From Natronohydrobacter sp. (GTDB taxonomy: Bacteria > Pseudomonadota > Alphaproteobacteria > Rhodobacterales > Rhodobacteraceae): a stretch of 64,000 nt of DNA. The translations under genes and the position numbers were made by a program. Under the pieces are notes generated by a model. That model had not been told where the DNA came from and did not search any database. It was given only the letters and a program-made list of their open reading frames with translations. Shown here in pieces: positions 54,563 to 63,452 of this stretch (the stretch's first letter is position 1; each line of letters opens with the position of its first letter). The stretch is taken from assembly GCA_030603695.1 (NCBI GenBank), contig JAUVXF010000010.1, positions 1-64,000 of the forward strand, written 5' to 3'.

Positions 54563-55549
54563 TCACGCTTCCGCAGCGTTGGTTTTGGCCGCAAGTGTGC
54601 CCTGTGCCCATAGCTTCAGAATGCGGTATGCGATCAGCGGCACAACAGCGCTTGCGATCAGCAACAGCACCCCCGCGACCACGCCCAGCGCCCCTTGCCC
54701 ATCGGATACCAAAACCAGCGCCGTGGCAAAGGCCGATAGCGGAAAGGTAAACGCCCCCCAGAGGCCGGAAAACCCCGCCTCTGTCAGCCAGCGGCCAGCG
54801 GCCAGCAGCGCCACCGCCAGCACCACCGCCAGCGCGCCAAACACTGTCGCCACCCCACCCAAACCTGCACCATCCGCCACGATGGTGAACAGGCATGCCG
54901 GGGCCAGATGAATGGCCAAAAGCGGGCGCAACGGCGCGGGCGGCAGATGGCGCAGCAATTGGCGCGCGCTGATGGCCCATATCAGGGCGGCAGGCACAAG
55001 CATGGCCCACAGCACGCCTTGCGCAATCTGTGGATAGCCCAGCGCATTGGCAGCGACACCGCCAATGATAAACCCCACAAAACTCAGGTGAAACACAGGC
55101 GTCACGACCCGCCCCTCTGGCGGGCCTGCGCGCAGCACATAGACCAGCAGCGCCACCAGCCCCAGATGCAGCCCAAAGGCCAGCACCGCCACCCCCTGCG
55201 CCAGTGCCGGGGCAAAAGGCGCAAGGCTGGCGGCCATCAGCATCAGCGAAAGGCTGGCCGCAGCCAGCCCCGCGCGGCCCGGCAGCACGCGCATTTCGTC
55301 CAGCAACACGCTTGCGCGGCGCAGCGGTTTGGCCAGATAGGCAATCGCGGCAAATACGAACAGCAGCGCCACCGCGCCAAGGATCATATCCCCGATTGCG
55401 GGCGGCAGCCCATAGGCGGGCGCGGCCGCGCGCCAGCCAAGCCCCAACCCGAACAGCCCCATGATGGGCGGAAAAATTGCAGGCGGCGTGCGCCGCCACA
55501 GCCCCGGCTTGGGCAGGCTTAGGGGTGGGGGCATAGGCCGGCGCGCCAT
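54563..55549 (-). CDS. TDT/SLAC1-family membrane transporter (TehA-like)
   Basis: 328 residues, about ten helices. TPPAIFPPIMGLFGLGLGWR at the start and FHLSFVGFIIGGVAANALGY mid-protein match the tellurite-resistance/dicarboxylate (TDT) fold with its central channel. Substrate unknown: chloride, nitrate, sulfite or C4 acids are all possible. Its ATG overlaps the gph stop by one base (TAATG). The last 16 residues hang near the convergent uvrC end. Confidence 0.82.
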   Translation of the reverse strand: MARRPMPPPLSLPKPGLWRRTPPAIFPPIMGLFGLGLGWRAAAPAYGLPPAIGDMILGAVALLFVFAAIAYLAKPLRRASVLLDEMRVLPGRAGLAAASLSLMLMAASLAPFAPALAQGVAVLAFGLHLGLVALLVYVLRAGPPEGRVVTPVFHLSFVGFIIGGVAANALGYPQIAQGVLWAMLVPAALIWAISARQLLRHLPPAPLRPLLAIHLAPACLFTIVADGAGLGGVATVFGALAVVLAVALLAAGRWLTEAGFSGLWGAFTFPLSAFATALVLVSDGQGALGVVAGVLLLIASAVVPLIAYRILKLWAQGTLAAKTNAAEA

Positions 55550-56223
55550 TATTGGCCCTGCAAGCTGACATGGCCCGCCAGATGGCCGGGCAACAGGCGG
55601 TAATCCTCGAACCGGAAGTGATGATACATCTCTTCCGGCGCGGCTTTGCGGTAGCCTTCGGTATATAGCCCGAAATGCGCACCCGCGCGCTGGGCGGTTT
55701 CGGCATCGGTTTCGCTGTCGCCGATATAGGCAATCTCTGCCACGCCAAGCCCAAGGCGGTTGACCACCTCATGCAGGGGGGCCGGGTCGGGCTTGGCCAC
55801 GGGCAATGTATCGCCGCCCACCACCGCCTGAAACAGCCCTGTCCAGCCCAGATGGCGCAACACGGCCTCTGTCGGGGCAAAAGGTTTGTTGGTGCACAGG
55901 CCCAAAACCAGCCCATTACTGCGCAGCCCCTCCAGCACTTCGGGCACATGGGGATAGATGCGCGTGTTTTCATGCGCGCGCTCGTAGAAATGCAAAAACC
56001 GCGCGTGCAGATGGGCGGTGCGGGCGGGATCGTTGCTGCCTGTGACGGCGTGTTCCATCCGCTCTACAAACACCCGCGCACCGCGCCCGATAAAGCCGCG
56101 CGATTGCGCGAAACTGACCAAGGGCAGGCCCGCTTCTTCCAGCACTGCATTGGCAGCCGCCCAGATATCTGGCGCGCTATCTATCAGCGTGCCATCCAGA
56201 TCAAAGATAACCGCGCGGATCAT
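55549..56223 (-). CDS. gph: Phosphoglycolate phosphatase
   Basis: 224 residues, HAD superfamily subclass IA. Motif I VIFDLDGTLIDSAPDIW, motif II LGLCTNKP, motif III Lys in the VAKPDPAPLHE stretch and motif IV YIGDSETDAETAQRA. Hydrolyses 2-phosphoglycolate from RuBisCO oxygenation or DNA repair to glycolate. The rpe-gph pairing (ATGA overlap) is common where pentose phosphates or the Calvin cycle matter. Confidence 0.92.
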   Translation of the reverse strand: MIRAVIFDLDGTLIDSAPDIWAAANAVLEEAGLPLVSFAQSRGFIGRGARVFVERMEHAVTGSNDPARTAHLHARFLHFYERAHENTRIYPHVPEVLEGLRSNGLVLGLCTNKPFAPTEAVLRHLGWTGLFQAVVGGDTLPVAKPDPAPLHEVVNRLGLGVAEIAYIGDSETDAETAQRAGAHFGLYTEGYRKAAPEEMYHHFRFEDYRLLPGHLAGHVSLQGQ

Positions 56224-56918
56224 ATGGCCGCGCCAAGCGCTGCCTCTGCCGCCGTGCGAATGGCGCGGATATTCGCGCCATAAGGTGCGGGGTTATCTAC
56301 CGAACCGCCCTTGAACACCGCAGAGCCTGCCACCAGCACATCCGCCCCCGCCCGCGCCATCAGCGGCGCGGTTTCGGGGGTGATGCCACCATCAATTTCA
56401 ATATGGATGGGGCGCGCGCCAATCAGCGCGCGCAAGCGGCGCACCTTGTCGCTCATATCTATGAATTTCTGCCCGCCAAAACCGGGGTTCACTGTCATGA
56501 CACAGACCAGATCTATCAGATCCAGCAGGTTTTCCACCCCGTCCAGCCCTGTGCCGGGATTGATGGCCAGCCCCGCTTTTGCCCCGCTGGCCCGGATGGC
56601 CTGAAGCGTGCGGTGAATATGCGGGCCAGCCTCGACATGAGCGGTGATGAAATCCGCACCCGCTTTGGCAAAGCCCTCAATATAGGGATCAACGGGCGCA
56701 ATCATCAGATGCACATCCATCACGCCGCGAATATGAGGGCGGATGGCGGCGCAGGTCGCCGGGCCAAAGGTGATATTTGGCACAAAATGGCCATCCATCA
56801 CATCCACATGCACCCAATCGGCGCCCTGATCCTCAATAGCGCGGCACTCGGCCCCGAAATTGGCGAAATCGGCAGCAAGGATGGACGGGGCGATCTTGAT
56901 GGCGCGGGAAAAGTTCAT
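56220..56918 (-). CDS. rpe: Ribulose-phosphate 3-epimerase
   Basis: 232 residues TIM barrel. IAPSILAADFANFG, DVMDGHFVPNITFGP (metal His and Asp), VMTVNPGFGGQKF and IEIDGGITPETAP are canonical. Interconverts ribulose-5-P and xylulose-5-P. First gene of an rpe-gph-transporter operon on the minus strand. Confidence 0.95.
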   Translation of the reverse strand: MNFSRAIKIAPSILAADFANFGAECRAIEDQGADWVHVDVMDGHFVPNITFGPATCAAIRPHIRGVMDVHLMIAPVDPYIEGFAKAGADFITAHVEAGPHIHRTLQAIRASGAKAGLAINPGTGLDGVENLLDLIDLVCVMTVNPGFGGQKFIDMSDKVRRLRALIGARPIHIEIDGGITPETAPLMARAGADVLVAGSAVFKGGSVDNPAPYGANIRAIRTAAEAALGAAI

Positions 56919-57657
56919 GGGCAGGGCTCTCCTGAATCGGTCGGATTTGTCTTAACGCCGAAGCTGACGGAATGCACGCCGCTTGCGGAGGTTTTTTGAC
57001 CATGGGCGCTGAGGAAACGCGGCGCACCCCATAGGGCGCGTGCCGAACCGTGACCCGGTGCAAGATTGCACCCGCGGGCAGGCAGCATATCACTGGTATT
57101 GGCCGCCCAGCAAAAGCCCCCCATATTCCAGATGTTGCCGGGTATAAAAGGCGGCCTTGCTTTGGGGGGGGGGTGGTCAGGGCTGATTGCCCTGCGCGGT
57201 GTCAAGGCCGAAGGCCGCGGCCCAGCGCTGGCGGCTCAGCGCCATCCCGAATGTCCCCGACCCACTCAAACCAGCCCTTCGGTATCTGGTGTATATGCGG
57301 CAAAGCACCAAGGCTTTGTTTTCCCGCAAAGCTGTTTTTGCGTCCTGTGGCGAAGGTCTGCCACCCCAAGAGGGTACGGGCCTTTGGGCCATAGCGCCTC
57401 TGCGTGGCGCTTTGATCCAACGCCCTCGCGCGCCTGCGCCAACTTGTCAGAACATGCCCTGCGCCAGATGCCACAGGGCAAAGCGTCGCGCATTTGGTAG
57501 ATTTGCGGCCATGGCCTACTACATCTGCAAAAGCCTTGGTAGCTTTGCGTTAAAACACATTGAAAATTCATGCTTTTATTGCATGGCCCCCTATGCTATC
57601 GTTTTGCCAGAGCAGATGACCCGCATAAAAAACCGCGGGCGAAAGCAGAGGCACAGG
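56919..57657. other. 740-base gene-free region between rpe and the carboxypeptidase
   Basis: No supported gene; several overlapping ORFs here have no protein-like pattern. It holds dispersed repeat copy B (57175-57234) and a G-run (57165-57173). The last 120 bases become AT-richer (TTAAAACACATTGAAAATTC) and probably hold the promoter of the carboxypeptidase. Confidence 0.55.
57175..57234 (-). repeat. Dispersed GC-rich intergenic repeat, copy B (inverted)
   Basis: Read on the minus strand it gives GCGGCCTTCGGCCTTG and CCGCGCAGGGCAATCAGCCC followed by TGACC, the same blocks in the same order as copy C at 61097-61174. Confidence 0.65.
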
Positions 57658-59616
57658 ATGCAGGCGCAATTCTTGCGGATATGTCGTCACGCGCTGGCGT
57701 TTACGGTGATGCTGTGCGCGGCCTTCATCGGCGCTGGGGCGCAGGCGGCGCCCTATGCGGCCATGGTCATGGATGCCCGCAACGGCGAAGTTATTTTCGC
57801 GCGCAATCATGATACCCGATTGCACCCTGCTTCACTGACAAAGATGATGACGCTGTATGTGGCGTTTGAGGCCATCAAACATGGCGAAGTCACGCTGGAT
57901 ACGCAATTCACAGTCAGCGCGCGCGCGGCGGGCACCTCTTGTGTGTGCCTTGGGTTGCGCCCCGGCCAGCGCATCGCGCTGCGGTATCTGATTCGCGCTG
58001 CGGCGCTGCGCTCTGCCAATGATGCCTCTGTGGTGATCGCCGAAGGTATTTCCGGCTCTGTCGAGGCATTTGCCGATCGTATGACACGCACCGCCCGCGC
58101 AATGGGCATGTCAAACACCACCTTTCATAATCCCCATGGGCTGACGCAGGCTGGCCATCTGTCAAGCGCGCGTGACATGACCATTCTGGGCCGCCAGCTT
58201 TATTTTGATTATCCGCAATATTTCAACATCTTCTCCCGGCGCAGTGATGATGCGGGCGTGGCGACCGTGCCCAATACAAACCGCCGCTTTCTGGATGCCT
58301 ATTCGGGCGCAGACGGGATCAAGACAGGGTTCACACGCGCGGCAGGGTTTAATCTGACAGCATCGGCCAGACGCGGGGACAAGCATATCATCGCCACCAT
58401 GTTTGGCGGCAGTTCGACAGCGGCGCGCAATGCGCATGTGGCCGAATTGCTGGATATCGGCTTTAGCCGTGCAAACGCGCGTGTGGCCACACGCGCCCCC
58501 GCAACCCCGGCTTATCAAGGGCGGGGGGCTGTTGCCGTGGCGCAGGCGCCGGCCGCCAGCCGCAATGGCGACGAGGATACATCCGCCGCCGCCAAGACGA
58601 TCCGGTTGCAAATGGCCGTGCGCTCCAGCCCGCGCCCGGCCGCGCGCCCGATGCGCGCGCCCGACCCGGCCGTTTTGCTGGCTGTGCGCGAAAGCGTGGA
58701 TGCGGTGGTTTCTGAAATTGCGGCCGCGCAACCGCCCGAACCCGCGCCCGCACCTGTCGCGGAACTGGCAGCACTTGCGCCTCAGGCTGTGACAGATGCA
58801 CCGCCTGCGCGCCCAGAGTCGTTGGCCGTTGCCGATGCCCCGCAAACAGAGCTGGACGTGGCGCTTGCGGCAGGGTTCCGCCTTGCTGATCCAGAGTTTC
58901 TGGATGGATCGGCCGCCGCAACAGATGCCAGCCCAGAGGCCGATGCCCTGACCCTGACTGACGCAAGCCCCATTCCCGAAGCGCGCCCGGAGGGCTTGGC
59001 AGATACTGTGGCCGATATCCAGATGGCCGGATCCGATACAGCCCCCGCCGCAGATACCCTGATTGCGCTGGCCGAAGCCCCGCTTGCGCCAATTTCCGGG
59101 GCAGATGAGGCGACTGATGATCCCGAAACGCTGACATGGCTTGGCGCAGAGGCCTCTTTCTTCGATGATGGTCCAGAGCCGATTGAAGACATGACGGCCC
59201 ATGCCGATCTGGATATCGGCGCAGGTGCGATCCCTGCGGCGGTGCAATCCGGGATTATCCTGACAAGCAGCACCCGCAATCTGGAAACGCAGGCGATTGC
59301 CGCCGCCGTAGAGGCGCAGGTTGACAGCCAACCCCAAGGGGCGGCCCCGGAAATTGTTCCGCGCCTGTCCACCTCTGACGGCGGGCGGCTTTGGGGTGTG
59401 TCCTTGGGGCAGTTCAATTCCCGCGCGGCCGCCGAACGCAGCCTGATTACTGTCAAGATGGCAGAGGCCAATTCGCTGGGCAATGGCGTCAGCCGCATTC
59501 GCCAGACAAACGGGCGGTTTGAAGCGGCTTTTGCCGGTCTGACCCAGACAGAGGCAGAGCGCGCCTGCCTGCGGCTGCAAGCGCGCAGCATGGATTGCGC
59601 TGTCGCCTATCCGTGA
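57658..59616 (+). CDS. D-alanyl-D-alanine carboxypeptidase with C-terminal SPOR domain
   Basis: 652 residues. Signal peptide HALAFTVMLCAAFIGAGAQA, then a peptidase S11 domain (about 35-290) with the three penicillin-binding motifs: SLTKMM, SAND and KTG in GIKTGFTRAAG. A 280-residue Ala/Pro/Glu/Asp-rich linker (about 300-560) follows and the end (about 575-650, LWGVSLGQFNSRAAAERSL) is a SPOR domain that binds denuded septal peptidoglycan. Trims pentapeptides in the periplasm. ATG 57658 is chosen because it starts the signal peptide; the ORF track runs 157 codons further upstream through the repeat. Confidence 0.93.
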   Translation: MQAQFLRICRHALAFTVMLCAAFIGAGAQAAPYAAMVMDARNGEVIFARNHDTRLHPASLTKMMTLYVAFEAIKHGEVTLDTQFTVSARAAGTSCVCLGLRPGQRIALRYLIRAAALRSANDASVVIAEGISGSVEAFADRMTRTARAMGMSNTTFHNPHGLTQAGHLSSARDMTILGRQLYFDYPQYFNIFSRRSDDAGVATVPNTNRRFLDAYSGADGIKTGFTRAAGFNLTASARRGDKHIIATMFGGSSTAARNAHVAELLDIGFSRANARVATRAPATPAYQGRGAVAVAQAPAASRNGDEDTSAAAKTIRLQMAVRSSPRPAARPMRAPDPAVLLAVRESVDAVVSEIAAAQPPEPAPAPVAELAALAPQAVTDAPPARPESLAVADAPQTELDVALAAGFRLADPEFLDGSAAATDASPEADALTLTDASPIPEARPEGLADTVADIQMAGSDTAPAADTLIALAEAPLAPISGADEATDDPETLTWLGAEASFFDDGPEPIEDMTAHADLDIGAGAIPAAVQSGIILTSSTRNLETQAIAAAVEAQVDSQPQGAAPEIVPRLSTSDGGRLWGVSLGQFNSRAAAERSLITVKMAEANSLGNGVSRIRQTNGRFEAAFAGLTQTEAERACLRLQARSMDCAVAYP

Positions 59617-59662
59617 CAGCCGCGCCGCTGGCGCCGCGCCTTGCGGCGCTGTATGATGGCCC

Positions 59663-60916
59663 ATGCCCGCATTCTGCCGTGATTGCCTGACCAGATTTGA
59701 CCAAGGGCCGCGTTGCCCTGCCTGCCACTCTCCGCGCGTGCTGGCAGGGGCGGAACTGTTTGATCTGGCAATCGCGCATATGGATTGCGATGCCTTTTAT
59801 GCCAGCGTGGAAAAGCGCGACACCCCGGCGCTGCGCAACAAGCCCGTGATCGTGGGCGGGGGCCAGCGCGGGGTGGTGACAACCGCGTGTTACATCGCGC
59901 GTATTCATGGCGTGCGTTCGGCAATGCCCATGTTCAAGGCGCTGAAGCTTTGCCCCGAGGCGGTGGTGGTGAAGCCGCGTTTTGCGGCCTACGAGGCCGC
60001 CTCGCGCGAGATACGCGCGATGATGCAAGATTTGACACCCGCCATTGAACCCCTGTCACTGGACGAGGCATTTCTGGATCTGTCAGGCACAGCGCGCCTG
60101 CATGGCGCACCGCCTGCGGTGCTGATGGCCGGGCTTGTGCGCCGGATGGAGCAGGAGTTGCGGCTTTCCGGCTCTGTCGGGCTGTCGCACAACAAGTTTC
60201 TGGCAAAAATTGCGTCAGATCTAGACAAACCGCGCGGCTTTTCTGTCATCGGGCGGGCGGATACTGTGGGTTTTCTGCGTGGCAAGCCCGTGGGGATCAT
60301 CTGGGGTGTGGGCGCGGCCCTGCGGGCGCAATTGGAACGCGCAGGCATTGCCACGATTGATGATCTGTTGCGCTGGGATCAGTCCGATCTGGTGGCGCGG
60401 TTCGGGGCTATGGGCATGCGGCTTTGGCAGTTGGCGCGCGGGCAGGATGCCCGGCGCGTCGCCCCTGACCGCGATGTGAAATCCATTTCCAAGGAAAGCA
60501 CCTTTGACACCGATCTTGCAGATGAGGAGCTTTTGGATGGGCATTTGTGGCGGCTAGCCGATCAGGTCTCGCAACGGGCAAAGGCGCGGGGGCTGGCCGG
60601 GCGTGTGGTTACGCTAAAGCTGAAACGTGCGGATTTCCGCAGCCTGACACGGCAAATCAGCCTGCACAGCCCCACCGCGCTGGCCGATGTGATCTATCGC
60701 AGCGCGCGGCCCTTGCTGGCGCAGGCCATGACGGCCGCGCCCTTTCGGCTGCTGGGCGTGGGGATATCGGATCTGTGCCCCGATTGCGGCCCCGGTTTCA
60801 GCCCCGATTTGCTAGACCCTGACGCCGCAAAACGCGCAGAGGCCGAGCGCGCCATGGACAAGCTGCGCGCCCGGTTCGGGCCAGATGCCGTGGTGAAGGG
60901 GCGCGCACTAAGATAG
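59663..60916 (+). CDS. dinB: DNA polymerase IV (Y-family) with zinc-finger ends
   Basis: 417 residues. Y-family catalytic motifs: IAHMDCDAFYASVEKRD, YIARIHGVRSAMPMFKALKL and LSLDEAFLDLS; HhH thumb near IWGVGAALRAQLERAGI; little finger up to about 385. Unlike E. coli DinB it begins with CRDCLTRFDQGPRCPAC (four Cys, zinc-finger-like) and carries LCPDCGPGF near residue 370. A C-terminal beta-clamp motif is not obvious. Error-prone bypass polymerase. Confidence 0.92.
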   Translation: MPAFCRDCLTRFDQGPRCPACHSPRVLAGAELFDLAIAHMDCDAFYASVEKRDTPALRNKPVIVGGGQRGVVTTACYIARIHGVRSAMPMFKALKLCPEAVVVKPRFAAYEAASREIRAMMQDLTPAIEPLSLDEAFLDLSGTARLHGAPPAVLMAGLVRRMEQELRLSGSVGLSHNKFLAKIASDLDKPRGFSVIGRADTVGFLRGKPVGIIWGVGAALRAQLERAGIATIDDLLRWDQSDLVARFGAMGMRLWQLARGQDARRVAPDRDVKSISKESTFDTDLADEELLDGHLWRLADQVSQRAKARGLAGRVVTLKLKRADFRSLTRQISLHSPTALADVIYRSARPLLAQAMTAAPFRLLGVGISDLCPDCGPGFSPDLLDPDAAKRAEAERAMDKLRARFGPDAVVKGRALR

Positions 60917-61228
60917 CGTTCCGAAGCGGGCATGATAAGCTGTTGGTTGCGCGCTTTGTCTCATTAGGGGGCGTTGGGCGGAGGGCGCAAACCCGCGCAG
61001 CGCTGGGCGGCGGTGCGGCGATCCACCCGCAGGGCTATGTCACTTTGTGGTGGCCAAATCCGCGCGAAATATAAGCTAAGCGCAAGTTGCTGCCACATCG
61101 CCGTGCCGGGGGGCCGCCCTTTGCGGGGCGGCGGCCTTCGGCCTTGCCTCCGCGCAGGGCAATCAGCCCTGACCCTCTGCCCCCATTAGCGGCCCATCAC
61201 GGCGGAACTTTCCGTCAGGGGCCGGCCC
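60917..61228. other. Gap between dinB and the HAD gene
   Basis: About 310 bases between convergent genes without a supported ORF. Mostly occupied by repeat copy C. Confidence 0.55.
61097..61174 (+). repeat. Dispersed GC-rich intergenic repeat, copy C
   Basis: ATCGCCGTGCCGGGGGG (as in copy A), a GCCGCCC/GGGCGGC hairpin, GCGGCCTTCGGCCTTG, CCGCGCAGGGCAATCAGCCC and TGACC (as in copy B). The most complete of the three copies. Confidence 0.65.
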
Positions 61229-61933
61229 CTAGCTGCCATCAATCCAGCCCACCAGATCGGGCAATAGCCCCAGATGGGCAATGCTGCGAAAGCGCGGATG
61301 CGCCTCTGGCGTTTCGGCCCATTCTATTTCCCATTCCAGCCCATGCGGCACATGCACCCCCCAGCCCCCCGCCATGATGGGTGCAACAACATCAGAACGC
61401 ATGGAATTGCCCACCATCAGCGCCGCTTCCGCCCCATCGCCATGGCGCGCGAAGATATCGGCATAGACAGCCGGGGTCTTGTTGGAAACGATCTCTATCG
61501 CATCAAACATCTCGCCCAAGCCCGATTGCGCAAGCTTGCGTTCCTGATCCAGCAAATCGCCCTTTGTAATCAGCACCAAGCGGTGTGAGGGGGCAAGGGC
61601 GGCAATTGTCTCTTGCGCATGGGGCAACAGCTCTATCGGGTGGCGCAGCATGTCTTGCCCGGCTTGCAACAACTGCCCGATAACAGTGGCCGGAACCCGC
61701 GCCTGTGTCACTTCTATTGCGGTTTCGATCATCGACAGCACAAAACCCTTGATCCCGAATCCATATTGCCCAAGGTTGCGCTTCTCTGCCTCCAGCAGCC
61801 GTGCCATCAGGGTTTCCTGATCGGTGTAATCGGCCAGAAGGGCGGCAAACTGCGCCTGAGTCATGCGGAAAAAGCGCTCATTGTGCCACAGCGTATCATC
61901 TGCATCGAAGCCAATTGTGGTAATGCGGGTCAT
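61229..61933 (-). CDS. HAD-superfamily hydrolase
   Basis: 234 residues from ATG 61933. Motif I TIGFDADDTLWHNERFF, motif II LVLITKGD, motif III Lys in EIVSNKTPAVY and motif IV ALMVGNSMRSDVVAP. Subclass IA, phosphatase of unknown small-molecule substrate. The 454-residue ORF in the track extends over clpS on the other strand and is not real beyond this ATG. Confidence 0.87.
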   Translation of the reverse strand: MTRITTIGFDADDTLWHNERFFRMTQAQFAALLADYTDQETLMARLLEAEKRNLGQYGFGIKGFVLSMIETAIEVTQARVPATVIGQLLQAGQDMLRHPIELLPHAQETIAALAPSHRLVLITKGDLLDQERKLAQSGLGEMFDAIEIVSNKTPAVYADIFARHGDGAEAALMVGNSMRSDVVAPIMAGGWGVHVPHGLEWEIEWAETPEAHPRFRSIAHLGLLPDLVGWIDGS

Positions 61934-62026
61934 TTCAGCGCACGGCTTTCTCAGATGGGGGTTTTCAGCAGGCCATGTGGCGCTATATAACGATGCGCAA
62001 CTGCAATCCATAGTCTGAAAGCCGCG

Positions 62027-62377
62027 ATGACATACACGCCCCCCGCCCCGCAGATGACCGACGGCACCCCAAACGGGCCGGAGAATGACGGCGCGGTGGT
62101 GACAAAAACGCGCACCAAATCGCAGCGCCCCCCGATGTATAAGGTCATGCTGCTGAATGACGATTATACGCCGATGGAATTTGTGGTGCATGTGCTGGAG
62201 CGGTTTTTCGGCATGTCGCATGCAATGGCCTTTGATATCATGCTGACCGTTCACAAGAAGGGGCTGGCCGTTGTCGGCATATTCTCTTATGAGGTGGCGG
62301 AAACCAAGGTTGCGCAAGTGATGGATTTTGCGCGCCGTCATCAACACCCGCTGCAATGCACGCTGGAAAAGGAATAA
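62027..62377 (+). CDS. clpS: ATP-dependent Clp protease adaptor ClpS
   Basis: 116 residues. A disordered N-terminal tail (about 1-35) precedes the ClpS fold: [20 protein letters not shown], where the Asn-Asp-Asp and Met line the N-degron pocket, and [20 protein letters not shown]. Delivers N-end-rule substrates to ClpAP. clpA is not seen next to it. Confidence 0.95.
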   Translation: MTYTPPAPQMTDGTPNGPENDGAVVTKTRTKSQRPPMYKVMLLNDDYTPMEFVVHVLERFFGMSHAMAFDIMLTVHKKGLAVVGIFSYEVAETKVAQVMDFARRHQHPLQCTLEKE

Positions 62378-62392
62378 GGCGCCGCGCGCCCC

Positions 62393-63448
62393 ATGACACT
62401 CGCACCCCCCCTGTTCACCGACACTGCCCAACGGGCAGAGCGTCTGGAAATCGCCCTGTCCGAAGGGCTTGCCTTGCCGGATGGCACAGTCACGGTGCTG
62501 CACCCGCGCGCGGGGGAGAGCTTTGCACCGCTGGAGCCTGCGCGCCTTCACATCGTCACGGGCTTTCGCCCCGACCATGAGGCTTTTGCCCAAGCGGGCT
62601 ATAGCGTTGCCCTTGCGGCCAGCCCTGCGCCTGTGGTGCTGGTTTGCCTGCCGCGTGGCCGTGCCGATGGCTTGGCCCTGATTGCCGAAGCGGTGGATCT
62701 GGGCGCAGAACTGGTGCTGGTGGATGGCCAGAAAACCGATGGAATAGAAGCTACGCTAAAAGCGCTGCGCGCGCGCGTCACGATTGGGGGCGTCATCTCC
62801 AAGGCGCATGGAAAGCTGGTGTGGTTCGCGCCACAGGGGGCGGATTTCAGCGATTGGCGCGCAACGCCGCATCAGATCACAGACCCGGCCCTTGGCCAGT
62901 TCCAAACCCTGCCCGGTGTCTTTTCCGCAGATGGGGTTGATCCCGGATCAGCGCTGCTGGCGCAGCACCTGCCCGAAACCCTGCCCGCCCGCATGGCCGA
63001 TCTGGGCGCGGGCTGGGGCTATCTGTCTGCCGCCTGTCTGGCGCGCAAGGGCGTGCAAACCCTGCATCTGGTAGAGGCAGACGCCCGCGCGCTGGATCTG
63101 GCACGCCAGAATATCAGCGATCCGCGCGCGCAGTTTCACTGGGCCGATGCCTGCACAACCGCCCTGCCCGATACGCTGGATGGCGTGGTGATGAACCCGC
63201 CCTTTCATACAGGGCGCAAGCCGCAACCTGCCCTTGGGCTGGCCTTTATCGCCTCTGCCGCGCGGCTTTTGCACAATCGCGGCAAGCTGTGGATGGTGGC
63301 GAATCGGCATTTGCCGTATGAAGGGGCCTTGGCGCAGCTCTTCACCAGCCATGAAATGCTGGCTGAAACTTCTGTTTTCCGTGTCTGGCAGGCTGTCGGG
63401 CCGCGCCGCAAGACACAGACCGTCACCCGCAGCCGCCGTCAGGGATAG
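62393..63448 (+). CDS. RsmC/RlmG-like rRNA (guanine-N2) methyltransferase
   Basis: 351 residues in two halves: a degenerate N-terminal methyltransferase-like domain (about 1-160) and a catalytic domain (about 170-340) with SAM loop MADLGAGWGYLSAACLARKG and catalytic VMNPPFHTGRK. The NPPFH motif marks N2-guanine methyltransferases such as RsmC (16S G1207). Lies 15 bases after clpS and four before the SDR, so the three are probably co-transcribed. Confidence 0.87.
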   Translation: MTLAPPLFTDTAQRAERLEIALSEGLALPDGTVTVLHPRAGESFAPLEPARLHIVTGFRPDHEAFAQAGYSVALAASPAPVVLVCLPRGRADGLALIAEAVDLGAELVLVDGQKTDGIEATLKALRARVTIGGVISKAHGKLVWFAPQGADFSDWRATPHQITDPALGQFQTLPGVFSADGVDPGSALLAQHLPETLPARMADLGAGWGYLSAACLARKGVQTLHLVEADARALDLARQNISDPRAQFHWADACTTALPDTLDGVVMNPPFHTGRKPQPALGLAFIASAARLLHNRGKLWMVANRHLPYEGALAQLFTSHEMLAETSVFRVWQAVGPRRKTQTVTRSRRQG

Positions 63449-63452
63449 GGCC

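Noticed and set aside
58162-59664. 500-residue minus-strand ORF opposite the carboxypeptidase
   Set aside because: Antisense of a protein with clear signal peptide, S11 and SPOR motifs.
61934-62593. N-terminal extension of the HAD ORF over clpS
   Set aside because: The extension is antisense to clpS; the protein pattern starts at the ATG at 61933.
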